NCBI GenBank assembly: GCA_019426215.1
Contig: CM033406.1
Coordinates: forward strand, 5,409,001-5,473,000
Origin: Buddleja alternifolia
Taxonomy: Eukaryota; Streptophyta; Magnoliopsida; Lamiales; Scrophulariaceae
Length of the DNA: 64,000 bases
Direction of reading: 5' to 3'
Each line of letters starts with the position of its first letter. The stretch's first letter is position 1. The notes under the pieces are model-generated. The model was given only the letters and a program-made list of their open reading frames with translations, made no database searches and was not told where the DNA came from. Below are positions 36,249-47,897 of this stretch, in pieces. The translations under genes and the position numbers were made by a program.

Positions 36249-39200
36249 ATGCTGCCGCCGGAGCTTCAGCCACGGGCCTTCCGCCCCTATATCTCCTCCT
36301 CCGCCAGCGCCCCCTCTTTCCCCACCTCCTCTTCTTCCTCCTATAATAATGGCGACCAAAACCCTAACCCTAGCCCCACCTCCTCCTTCTATTACGGCGG
36401 AACCAGAACCGGCAGCCGTCGTGCAAGCTCCTCCATGAAGAACTCCCGATTCGCACCTTCTACCTTCGTCCATAACGCCAGAATTGCCGTCGCTCTCGTC
36501 CCATCAGCCGTCTTCCTGCTCGACCTCGGCGGCGCACCGGTCGTCGCCTCCCTCGTCGTCGGCCTCATGATTGCTTACATCCTTGATTCACTCAACTTCA
36601 AATCGGGCTCCTTCTTCGCCGTCTGGTTCTCACTCATCGCCGCACAGATTGCCTTCTTCTTCTCCTCCTCTCTTTACTACACCTTCAATTACGTTACCCT
36701 AGCTCTCCTCGCTGCCTTAACTTGTGCATTGGCGAATTTCTTAATTGGTGTTTGGGTTTCGCTTCAGTTCAAGTGGATACAAATTGAATATCCCACCATT
36801 GTGCTCGCTCTCGAACGCCTTCTGTTCGCCTGCATTCCGCTCATTGCTTCCTCACTTTTTACCTGGGCAACTGTTTCTGCAGTCGGTATGGTAAATGCTG
36901 CTTACTATCTCATGATATATAATTGCATTTTCTATTGGCTTTACTCAATTCCCCGTGTATCATCATTCAAAGTGAGGCAAGAAGTGAGTTACCATGGAGG
37001 TGAGGTTCCGGAGGATAATTTCATTCTTGGGCAGCTTGAGAGTTGCATTCAAACTTTGAATCTTTTGTTCTTCCCTTTACTGTTCCACATTTCCTCGCAC
37101 TATTTGGTGATATTTTCATCCAGTGCTGCTGTTTGCGATTTGTTACTCCTTTTCTTCATTCCCTTTCTGTTTCAACTTTATTCTTCTACAAGAGGGGCGT
37201 TGTGGTGGGTTACTAAGAACGAGCACCAGTTGAAGAGCATTCGGTTTGTCAATGGTGCTGTAACATTGGTTGTTGTTGTGATATGCTTGGAAGTCAGAGT
37301 TGTTTTCCATTCATTTGGGCGCTACATTCATGTCCCACCGCCGCTGAATTATCTTCTAGTCACCATTACAATGCTTGGGGGTGCAGTTGCTGCTGGTACT
37401 TATGCTGTTGGTATGGTTTCTGATGCGTTCAGCTCACTGGTCTTTACTTCTTTGGCCGTCATTGTCAGTGCTGCTGGAGCCATAGTTGTGGGATTTCCTA
37501 TTCTGGTATGCCTTTCCATTTCCAGTCTTATGACAATGCATCTATAGTTGTCCAATAATAAGGTTTTCTTTGTTTGAGGTACTTTTCTTTTAGTGGATTA
37601 AAATTTCTTCATATCCTTATTCAGCGTGATTGTATGGAATAATATCTTCTTTCTTGTTATCTTCAAAGACTACTCTTGTTGAGGGTGGTCTGTTTCTGAT
37701 ATTTATTTTGGGACTTTTGGTGAAATTGAATCTGATTGTCTAGTTGTTTGAAAAGGAGTATGTATCTTTACCTAACTCTATATATTCTCATTTCCAACTG
37801 TATTTGTGATATATTTCTAGGAATTTGCATGCTTTTGCTTCTGATGTCATTTGTTAACTAGCTGTCGAAGATAATACGATTTACATGAGTTTTCTTCTGA
37901 TGTAGTGAATTTTGAAGATTGTTAGGATGCGTAACATAAATTTGTGGTATTATTGTCAAGTGGACTTGAATTATAGAAAGAAAGTATCTAGAAAATGCTT
38001 AGGATTGTTGTAGATATAAAATATGCATGTTTTCTTTTTTTCTTCTTGGCCTGGAATTTTAGCCTCACACATACATCTAACTGTTAATTCACCCTCATAT
38101 ACATCTTCAGGGAATAGCAGTTTCTATCCTCTTATTGGTTTCAATTATAATTTCTTTAACATGTTGATACATCTCCTATCCCTATTTCTCGACTTTATAG
38201 TTCCAAAATCAGTTCAACTCCTTAGCCTGCACTTCTCTAAGAATAAATAGCTAACCCTAGGTGCAAAAAAGCCACATGTCAACTATCTGATTCATTTTTC
38301 TAATTTTCCACCAACTCTATATAAGCATTAAAAACGTAACAAAAGTGGCATAAAAAACGTAATATGTCTACATACTTTTGAAGTTGGCCATTCATCAGTT
38401 TTGAAGCTATTACATCAATAACATTCACTTTCTGAAAATCATATTTGAGAAATGGCAACATGTCATTAATTCCGTAAATATTGTACTCTGTAATTGATTG
38501 TCCACCACAAATCATATATGTTAAAAGAAACTTGGGCTGCTGATTTACGATTATTTACTGATAAGTTTTATATTTTTATTTTTAATAAAGTCAAATATAG
38601 TGGGCGTTTGGAAATGCTTCTCATGTAGATTTGGAGGTGCATTTGTAGAAGTGGCGAATGTTTGGTGATTACTTTAGAATGCTCTTTTAAAATTTACTCA
38701 TATGTAAAGAAGTCGGCTTCAAGGAACTTAGCAGGTGTCTTTTGGCAGTCTTTCCTACTCTCATATGTAGTTTGTAAATATGCTTTCACAACACTTGACG
38801 ACATATGAAAACAAGTCCCAAAATCCCATACTAAAAAGCACATTTTGTAGATGGACTTTAATTTTTAGAGGTGGTCCCAAATATAATCATTCTTTCAGGC
38901 ATGCCTAATCTTGATAAATAAGATGTGAAGAGAAGTAGTGGGTGAGCTCTACCATCCTGCTTAATTTCTAGCTATTTCTTGGGTTAATAAATTTAGTTTA
39001 CCCAAAACAAAAGACTGTAATACTAGTATAAAATTGTTAGGATGCTATTCTTTTTCCTTCCTAATGATGACCGAATCAGTGACTTGTATTATTTTTGCAA
39101 TAACATACTTTGCAGTAAGTGTATGTGTCCATTTATATTGTGATTTCTCCTCCCCCTACCCCTCTCAATAAAGTAAAAGTGATTTTTCGATACAACTGTA

Positions 39201-42200
39201 AATTTGTTTCATATGTTGAACTTTATCATCACACAAAACCTTTTGAGCGCATAACCTATTATATTTCTATACAGAACCTTTAGAAAATCTATGTGAGACA
39301 ATTCATCAAAAGATAAATTACATTATTGCGGTGATAATGGAACACATTTGTTGAATGAACTATACACAAGATGCTTAATAAGAAGTATTAAGACTAGTTT
39401 TCTTTTGAAAATTTATCTTGGCTGTTGAATCACATTTACTTCTAAGAATACAAATGACTAGACTAACATTTCCTCCAGATATAGCATGAAGACAGGAGAA
39501 TGTATTATTTTAATACATTCTACTTAATACAAATAACTTGACCATCATTACCTTCCAACATTATGTGAAGATAAGAGAATGTTTTAGTTTCATACAATTA
39601 AACATTTTTTTTACCTAAAGGTCTATGAGATTCTTTATAAGATTAAGATGGACAAGACTGTTTTCTTAGGGGAAAAAAGAAAAACAAAAGACTCAGACGC
39701 GACATCTAGCTTGCTATTTCTATTGAGAACAACAACAAATTATATTTTAAATGAAGGTTATTTCCTGGTTCAGCAGCAGGGGGTAATATTTTTAATCTTT
39801 TGTAATTATATCTTACAAAAACTTCTTCGTTTTGAATGGACAGGGAGCAAAAAATATATTATAGCATTTTTATTTTTGAACCTTTTATTTCAATCAATTT
39901 GTAACCTTCTGCTCTTCAACTAATTCGAAAGACTTTGGAATACTTATAAAGCTCTATCTGATTATGGAAGGATGATGATTTTATTTTAGGAAGGATTTTT
40001 TTTTACTTATAATATTGTGATATGATCTAAGGATATTATTTTTTGTTTGGAATACGTGAAACTATTATATTATCAAAAATGTGAAGTTAAACGTGAAAAG
40101 TATTTAACTTATTTTTACAATGTGACTGTTGCATAGGCCAAGTACTAGTTGTAGTTTATTTATGCTTTCTTTATCCTGCTGCATATCTAAGTGTCTAATG
40201 GTCACAGAGGGCACCTTCTCTATCATGAAGCATTTTTAATTAACTTGACAAGCTTAGTTCGTTTGGCATCTTTTCACTATTTACCTCTTGTTGCGAACCT
40301 TGACTTATGCATAAAAAGAGCAAAGATCGACGGAAAAAAAGTTGAACACACCACGCTGCTCCGCATGGTCACTTTTTTAGTGTGAGATGTCAAATTCTTC
40401 TGTCTAATGCCAAAGTTTCTGCCGTGGGTGGAAACATTATTAATCACTATCGGATTTCAATAATCAAACCATTATATGCAGTCATCAATGGCAGATTGCA
40501 TTTGTCCAATTTTATGAATCCATAAAGCCATGGAACGCATAAAGACTTAGTAGAGGCTTATCTGGGATAAATATTTATGCATTATAAACATCAATTGTTC
40601 AAACTAATATCATAAGTATGTTTTCCAAGACTATATATGTTGAAGTGGATGTTCCTATCAGGAATGTCAATGGTTTCCAATCAATGCATCCCTTGTATAT
40701 TGATCCACTTGCCCCTCTCTGCTTTGTTACTTGATATTTTTGAATGATTAAGTTGAGCTAGTCAAAACTTTTATATGGCTTGTACCTATTTTGCAATGAT
40801 AGCAAGAATTCTAGAAAATGAAATTAAAAAGAGAAATCGTTTGTCAGAAAGTGAATTAAATAGCTAATGTACATTGTCATGCCACTGAAAGTCTCTATCG
40901 TTCATCTTGCAGTTCCTTCCGCTCCCATCAATAGCTGGATTTTATTTAGCTCGCTTTTTCACAAAAAAGAGTTTGTCATCATACTCTGCCTTCGTTGTAT
41001 TAGGGAGCTTGATGGTAACGTGGTTCGTGATGCACAACTACTGGGGTCTCAATATTTGGATAGCAGGCATGTCATTAAAATCATTCTGTAAGCTTATAGT
41101 TGGCAGTGTAATTCTGGCAATGGCTGTTCCTGGTTTAGCTGTTCTTCCACCAAAACTTCGTTTTCTTACTGAAGCTGGGTTGATAGGCCACGCCTTTTTG
41201 TTGTGCTACATCGAAAATAATTTTTTTAACTACTCGACTGTGTACTATTATGGGATGGACGACGATGTGATGTATCCAAGTTATATGATTGTCATGACTA
41301 CTTTCGCTGGTTTGGCCATCGTGAGGAGACTTTCTGTAGACAACAGAATTGGATCAAAGGCAGTTTGGATTCTGGTTTGCCTGTATTTTTCAAAGCTAGC
41401 TATGCTTTTCATGGCGTCAAAGGCTGTATTGTGGGTGTCAGCTGTCCTTCTATTAGCGGTCTCTCCTCCGTTGCTGCTCTATAAGTACTGACAAAATCCT
41501 TTTTTCTATTCTAACTATTACATTTCTTTACTCAAACTTACATTTTCCATTACTTTGCAGTGATAAATCTAAAACAGCATCAAAGATGAAACCTTGGCAA
41601 GGTTATGCTCATGCTGGTGTTGTTGCTTTGTCTGTCTGGTTTTGTCGGGAAACAATCTTTGAAGCCCTTCAATGGTGGAATGGGAGGCCTCCATCTGATG
41701 GTTTGCTTTTAGGCTCTTGCTTCCTGTTGACAGGCTTGGCTTGTATACCAATTGTTGCACTGCACTTTGCCCATGTCGTGGTATAATTTTTTTTTTTCAT
41801 TTTTAATTTGCATATTTATGTTTCATTTGTGATCAAATTTTGCAATGCTAACAATTACTTAGGCTGTGTTTCGATTTCATTTTTGGTTGACAAATCCAAA
41901 TTCTAAAAATAGATTTGCATAATTTTCACAACATTTGTTAGATATTTACCAAATTATGCTCCAATTGTCCCACTCCTCAATAGTTCAATTTCCCTTTCTT
42001 CATAATTACTCTATTCACAAACTCATTATTTCTCTCCTTTTAAGTATAAATAAAATAAAGCGTCACAACATAAATTAAAAAATTCTATTACATAATAATT
42101 CAATCGATCATCATCATTTTTCTATTATTGAAACATAACCAACTTCATGATTTATGATTTAACACCACTAACATCACATCAATCCCACTTGAAGGCACAT

Positions 42201-44161
42201 ATGACATCAAATTTTAAACTATTTGGAAGACACCAAACTAAAATCTTTTACCAAAAACATCTCTTCCAAACACTTTTCCATTTGCAAACAAATACCAAGG
42301 AAATCTTTTCTATACTTTTCTCTAGGCGCTCTTTAAGAATGGGTTTGAAAGTAAAACTAGAAAGCACCTTAGATATACTATTGTTATTAGTAGTTCATCG
42401 TCTTGATTTTCATTATGGCGAAACCTTACGATTTACCATTGTTTAGAAGTTCTCTCTCAGGAACAGATTTCATATTGGTTGAGAGGTTTCATGTATCAAT
42501 TACTATGTAGTTTTACTTATAGACGCAAGCATAACTATCATTTCATATGAACCTGGCTGATGCTTATCGGTACCCAGTTAAGTAATTTGTTTCATTTGTA
42601 TGAATGTTGTGTAGGATCTTGTCAATACACAGCATCAAAAATTTCTTTCTGCACCATACTGAAGTACTAGCCTTGTTAATAACTTAATATCAAATGAATG
42701 ATTATATTATCCCACTCATGTCGCCTATTATCTCTTACAGCCCATTACTAATTACCTAGTTTGATTTTTATTATGAGATATTTTCCTTTTGTCCCCTTGC
42801 AGTCGGCGAAGAGATATTTGGTGTTAGTTGTAGCAACTGGTCTGCTGTTCATCCTGATGCAGCCACCAGTTCCAATGTCCTGGACTTATCACTCGGACCT
42901 AATCAGATCTGCTCGTCAGTCTGCTGATGATATTTCCATATATGGCTTCATGGCTTTGAAGCCTACATGGCCATCATGGTTGCTTATCGCAGCAACCCTT
43001 TTAACTCTTGCTGCTGTCACCTCCACTATTCCCATTAAATACATTGTCGAATTGAGGACATTTTACTCCATTGCTGTGGGCATTGCTCTTGGAATTTATA
43101 TATCAGCAGAGTACTTTCTTCAGGCAGCAATCTTGCATGCTCTTATCATCGTCACCATGGTCTGCACTTGTGTATTTGTGGTCTTTACTCATATACCTTC
43201 TGCCTCAAGCACTAAAGCTTTGCCTTGGGTATTTGCCCTCATTGTTGCCCTCTTCCCAGTGACGTATTTACTAGAGGGCCAGGTAAGAATTAACAAGAGT
43301 TACCTCGAAGACAATGTAAGTGAAAATATGATTGAGGAAGACAACAAGATTGCAACATTACTGGCTATTGAGGGTGCAAGGACATCTCTCCTTGGTTTAT
43401 ATGCAGCAATCTTTATGCTTATAGCACTCGAGATAAAGTTTGAGTTGGCTTCACTTATGAAAGAAAAATTTGAGGAGAGGGGTGGGCTAAGACAGAGTCA
43501 TAGCCAGTCTGGTCAAACCAGTTCGGCTATTGTACCCCCGAGATTGAGATTTATGAAGCAACGAAGGGCCTCTACAGTGCCAACCTTTACAATCAGAAGG
43601 ATGGCTACAGAGGGAGCATGGATGCCAGCTGTTGGTAATGTTGCCACTGTGATGTGCTTTTCAATATGCCTAATTTTGAACGTACATCTAACGGGTGGCT
43701 CAAACCGTGCTATATTTTTCTTGGCACCAATTTTACTACTGCTTAACCAGGACTCAGATTTTTTTGCTGGATTTGGTGATAAGCAGAGGTATTTCCCTGT
43801 TACTATGGCTATATCTGTGTATTTGATGTTGACTGCCTTGTACAGCATATGGGACGACGTATGGCATGGAAATGCAGGGTGGGGTGTTGATATTGGTGGA
43901 CCAGATTGGATCTTTGTGGTCAAGAATTTGGCCCTTCTTATTCTGACATTTCCAAGTCATATCCTTTTCAATCGTTTTGTTTGGAGCTATACGAAACAGG
44001 TTGACTCGAGGCCGTTGCTTACTATACCCCTCAATCTTCCATCGGTCATAATAACGGATATCATCAAGATTAAGATATTGGGTCTTCTTGGAGTTATATA
44101 TTCCTTGGCCCAGTATCTAATTTCGAGACAACAGTATCTCTCGGGGTTGAAGTATATTTAG
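36249..44161 (+). CDS. NEF1: NO EXINE FORMATION 1-like polytopic membrane protein, four exons
   Basis: Exons are 36249-37505, 40913-41484, 41561-41780 and 42803-44161, totalling 3408 bp or about 1135 residues. All introns are GT-AG and the frame is kept through each junction (ILFLPLPSIAGFYL; LLLYNDKSK; HVVSAKRYL). The protein starts MLPPELQPRAFRPYISSSAS, has a Ser/Pro/Asn-rich tail of about 70 residues, then many membrane spans (for example VALVPSAVFLLDLGGAPVVA, NYLLVTITMLGGAVAAGTYA). Conserved blocks are MHNYWGLNIW, DDDVMYPSYMIV, MKPWQGYAHAG, VWFCRETIFEALQWWNGRPP, SADDISIYGFMALKPTWPSW, FLLEGQ-like YLLEGQVRI, APILLLLNQDSDFFAGFGDK and AQYLISRQQYL. I recognise this as NEF1, known in Arabidopsis for primexine and exine patterning in pollen and reported as a plastid membrane protein. 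Length and ends match the family (about 1120 residues). No stops or frameshifts are seen. The first ATG is used, as upstream in-frame codons are non-ATG. Confidence 0.93.
37506..40912 (+). other. NEF1 intron 1 (3.4 kb)
   Basis: Donor CTG|gtatgcc and acceptor ttcatcttgcag|TTC. It is unusually long next to the 76-bp and 1022-bp introns of the same gene. It is AT-rich, with no coherent coding sequence and no LTR ends seen. The short open frames inside it are not supported. Confidence 0.88.
41485..41560 (+). other. NEF1 intron 2 (76 bp)
   Basis: Donor TATAA|gtactg, acceptor ttactttgcag|TGAT. It is a phase-2 intron that restores TAT AAT GAT, which keeps the conserved MKPWQGYAHA block in frame. 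Confidence 0.85.
41781..42802 (+). other. NEF1 intron 3 (1.0 kb)
   Basis: Donor GTCGTG|gtataa and acceptor cccttgcag|TCGGCG, phase 0. No coding signal inside. Confidence 0.85.
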
Positions 44162-45535
44162 AGAGCTTTTTATACATACCCTGTACAATATGTTATAACA
44201 ATTTTTCTAGTGAGATTTTGCAAGTTTGAGGGCTAATTTACCCTTTTTGTTGCTTAATTGACACGAGTTTTTGGTAAATGCTCGGGCTGGGTTAACTGGT
44301 GGAAGCTGTTGCAATAGAAGTGAGAAATGAGAGTATATGCTTCTTGCTTGTATTTAAGTCATATGATTTATCGTTGCTGTTGGTAGACGCAGATTACTTA
44401 CCAACTCAGGGAGAGAGAAATGGAACTAATATGAGTATATATAATAGCCGGACCTTTATAATGCAAACAAATGGTGTGACATTTTGTTTTTTCCTATTCA
44501 CCTCCGTGTCTTTAGTTACTTTGAGAACCAATCGATTGGATTTGAAGTCTGAAGGTGTTATATTGAATCTAAATTGGAAATAAAATCCACAGTCAAGTTT
44601 CAAATTTCTACACTCCCCTATTAGAGTTCTGTAGACAAAATCCCCCACATGAGTTTCAAAGCTGGAATTAGCTCTCTTACCCCCGCCTCCACCTCTGAAC
44701 CACTTCAAAGTTGACTGTCTATGCTTGCTGTCCGCCAGATGCTTCGACCACCACCATTATTGCCACTGTCATTGTCATCATCGCCACCCCTCCCACCAAT
44801 AATATTTTGAACATAAATTGAGGTGCATAAAGAAAACCAAGAACAAATTCATGTCTGGCATCCAGAAACTATCTTCTTGAGCAGGAATTTAGGTGTATAA
44901 CTCTATAAAAGGGAGCACGTGAAGCATATGAAAAATTATTATCTTCAGTAAAAGTATTGATTGTTCAAAATGCAGCATAAATTGTTCCATAATGTTGTGC
45001 TATTTTGTTAAACATTCGACGTCATCCATATGTTGTTAAGGTCCTAGTTGTACATATAGGTGGACTACTTTTATGTAGTGCAAAGTTGTTTCGACTTTGG
45101 TTGTTTAAGTTTTATTGAATCATCGTAAAAGTATTGGTTGTTAAAAATGATGCAGTATAATTTGTTTAATAATAAAATACTATCTCTTTTAGTTAAATGC
45201 AGTATCGTTCATACGTTTTTTACGGTACTTATATGTTGTTGGTTGGTTTGGTTCTAGGATTTGTAGCCTAGTTTGGTTCATCAAAAGGAATTCTTTTGAA
45301 TGTCTGACTACACTTCTTTTCTTACATTAATGAAATTGACCTTTCCAAAAAATAATAATAATTCATTGACGCATTTTTCTTTTCAAGAAGTGAAATATTG
45401 TCGAGTTCGATTGTTTAATTGTTAATAAACCATCATGAAAGTGTTAGTTTTTCAAAATGATGTAGCATAATTTGTTCACCAATGTACTATTTCTTTACAC
45501 GGGATGTACTCTTTTATTTAACACGTGGCATCGTT
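44162..45535. repeat. NEF1 3' flank with diverged repeats
   Basis: Starts with the 3' UTR; no canonical AATAAA appears close to the stop, and the first aataaaat lies near 44578. Three diverged copies of a block containing aaaagtatt...gttcaaaatg..gca.cataa lie near 44950, 45130 and 45435. Each is followed by wording such as cat..gttgt. This points to an old tandem repeat. No gene is supported. Confidence 0.5.
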
Positions 45536-45545
45536 CCTGTGTTGT

Positions 45546-45698
45546 GGAAAATTCTATGTTGGACCGAGACCATGGCCGTTGGATCAACAAATAAGGGCGG
45601 GGGGTTTAAATTGCTAAATGACCCCCCCCCCCCCTATTGGTGATCCAACGGCCGAAGCTGGGCCGAGATCAATGGACTCTGCCCAGCATAGAACGGCC
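45546..45698. mobile_element. Small Mutator-like MITE
   Basis: A 153-bp non-coding unit flanked by the 10-bp direct repeat CCTGTGTTGT (45536-45545 and 45699-45708). Its ends are imperfect inverted repeats: ggaaaattctatgttgg on the left, and ggccgttctatgctgg as the complement on the right. It has an inner inverted pair around ggccgttggatca. A 10-bp duplication is in the range used by Mutator-like transposases. The centre holds a G6-7 run and a C13-14 run. Confidence 0.6.
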
Positions 45699-45708
45699 CC
45701 TGTGTTGT

Positions 45709-46652
45709 TATGTGCTAGTTGTTCGTAGATGTGTTACTCCTTTAGGAAATATTCATCATCGAATTTGGTTGTCTTAAGTATCATATGATCAATGATACAG
45801 TAAAATTTCCATACAAGAATACTCTATATAAGAATAACCTCTTTATAATAATAAAAAATCATGGTCCCAACTCTTGATCAGCTATAAACAACAATAAACT
45901 CTAAATTGTAATATTTCATATTTTATTACGGACCATCCTTAAAAAATTTACCTCCATATAGTAATAAAATGACATTAAATTTCAAATATATTTATATAAA
46001 ATATCTAGAATTATTTAACTATGTTACATTAAACTTAAGATGATATGAAATAATTATCTAAAGTTGTCTGTGACAATGATTTAATTGTACATGCATGATG
46101 TATGTACATTTGTTTTTTTTTAAATTCATGAATCTTATATATCTTTTAAATTCATGTTTTTAAAATATGAAGGGACACATTTCCAAGTATCGTATAATGT
46201 ATATTAGTTATTTTTTAAAATTATAATTTTTATATGTAAACCTCTATTTAAGAATAACCACTCTTTAATAATATTTTTCTCTGGTTCTGAGGATATTACT
46301 TTAATAATATTTTTCTCTGATTCTGAGGATATTACTGTATAGAGATTTTACTGTATTATGAAGTCTTACACTTATAGAATTATGCATCGTTGAAATTGAT
46401 TTAGTTACCAAATTATAACGTTGATTGATAATATTACCAGTGATCATGAGTTATTGGTTCTGAATTGGTGGTTTTGAAACATTTACACACATGAACCTAT
46501 ATAAAAAAGTAATAAATTCAATCTTGCTACTTATAATGTTTTAGAGTTGCATTACGTATGCGACATAGTGAAGAAAATTAGGTATCAATATCATGTGCGA
46601 TATAATTTGTGCAAAAAGGCTGTATTGTATTACAAAGTTAAATCTATGTCAC
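45709..46652. repeat. AT-rich intergenic DNA with a 36-bp tandem duplication
   Basis: A 36-bp unit (tttaataatatttttctctg then .ttctgaggatattac) occurs twice in tandem at 46264-46335 with one mismatch. The rest is AT-rich with no supported gene. It runs up to the 3' LTR of the Tat element. Confidence 0.6.
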
Positions 46653-47414
46653 TGTTTCGAGATTTTAAACAATCTAGACTAGGGAAAGATTTCGAGTGGT
46701 CAATTCAAACCCTTGATAATTCACAACTTAGAGTTATCTAATAAACCCTGCCTATATATGTTAATGGTCGTTTAAGTCTTGCAAATATTTTCGTTATGCA
46801 ATGCTTGCAATCAATTAAGAGATAAACTAAAACTTGAGTAATTAATTAACACTTAAAAACTCAAGCAAAAATGTACCTCCATGAATTTTCGAATGAATTC
46901 TTCTTGATACAGGAATAGAGTGCTCGATTACAATGTTGCTAACAAACTACTTTATGCTATCGACTAGTTAATCTAGAAATAAACTAAGCCTAATTACACC
47001 TACGATTGCTAAAACTACTGAAAGAAAGAATGAAATTTTGTAGAGTTTGTTTGATTGTTTTTTCTTTTATGTTCTCCTCTTCTTTTTTGGCCGCCTATAT
47101 CTCGGCATTGGGAACCCACGTTCTTCTTTTTCGAGAAACTACCTTCAACTGTTTCTTTCAAAATTCTCAATTTGGCGCGTCTTCCTTGAATGCAGCTTAC
47201 TGGCCTTTGGGCTCTCTTCATTTTTCTGATTCGATTGTTGGTTTTTTATTAAATCAACCCATATCTTGTCATCCCTTGAATTTAATGGAAACTTTTCCTG
47301 CTTATCATTAATGGGTCTTGTCCTATTCATTTATGGGCCCACTTTCTTCTTTTCGAATTTTCCCCTTTTGGGCTTTTATAATTCGAAGGCCCATATTATT
47401 TTATAGTGTAAACA
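46653..47414 (-). mobile_element. Tat 3' LTR
   Basis: 762 bp with ends TGTTTCGAG and GTGTAAACA, closely matching 60146-60894. The pentamer left of it is GTCAC. On its right the minus strand carries a polypurine tract (attaggggggcatt) directly before the LTR. Confidence 0.88.
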
Positions 47415-47430
47415 AATGCCCCCCTAATGC
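47415..47430 (-). other. Tat polypurine tract
   Basis: The minus strand reads taggggggcatt next to the 3' LTR. A G6 purine run in this position primes plus-strand DNA synthesis. Confidence 0.65.
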
Positions 47431-47699
47431 ATATGAACATTTCGAGTTCATGTGTATTAATATACACGTCCTTCATTAATCGACAATTTCATATTCTGGT
47501 AGGCACAGAGGATCGTACCCTTCATTAAAGTCACCTGAATTTTTCATCATCATCATGGATTAGCAGGTGTGTCTTTTCGTGAATGGACATTTAAACCCTC
47601 TAAAGACACATCCCTTTACAAAAGACTCTTCGTTTTTGGTGGGTTAAAAACGTACGAGACTCTTCCTCTTCCTTGATAAGTAGTAGGCACGTCTTTTCG

Positions 47700-47780
47700 C
47701 GTTCGGATACTTAAACCCTATAAATATCAAATCACTTTTTCCGGCCGACTTTCAGTGTTATAATATCTTTCTCCTCCACT
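47700..47780 (+). promoter_or_regulatory. Candidate promoter of the antisense PMD gene
   Basis: ccctataaatatcaaatc near 47713-47730 is a good TATA box about 170 bp before the PMD ATG. It is followed by a pyrimidine-rich leader (tctttctcctccactttt, ctcctcctttctc). It lies just outside the Tat 3' LTR and points away from it. Inferred from motif and spacing only. Confidence 0.5.
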
Positions 47781-47897
47781 TTTAGAATAAGTCGTACTTC
47801 ACACTCCTCCTTTCTCGAAATCTTCATCTTTCTTGCTTGTTCTTCGAGTCTTTTTCCCTCCTCGAAAATCGTCATCTTCTTCGCTCGACTTCCTTCA

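Noticed and set aside
36033..36473. 146-codon open frame antisense to NEF1 exon 1
   Set aside because: Its Gly/Arg-rich translation is the shadow of the Ser/Pro-rich NEF1 N-terminus on the other strand.
39648..40385. Short open frames in NEF1 intron 1
   Set aside because: AT-rich, with no domain and no splice context. They are chance frames in a long intron.
47006..47311. Frames such as MLKLLKERMKFC..., repeated at 60500-60706
   Set aside because: They lie at the same place in both Tat LTRs and reflect LTR identity, not a gene.
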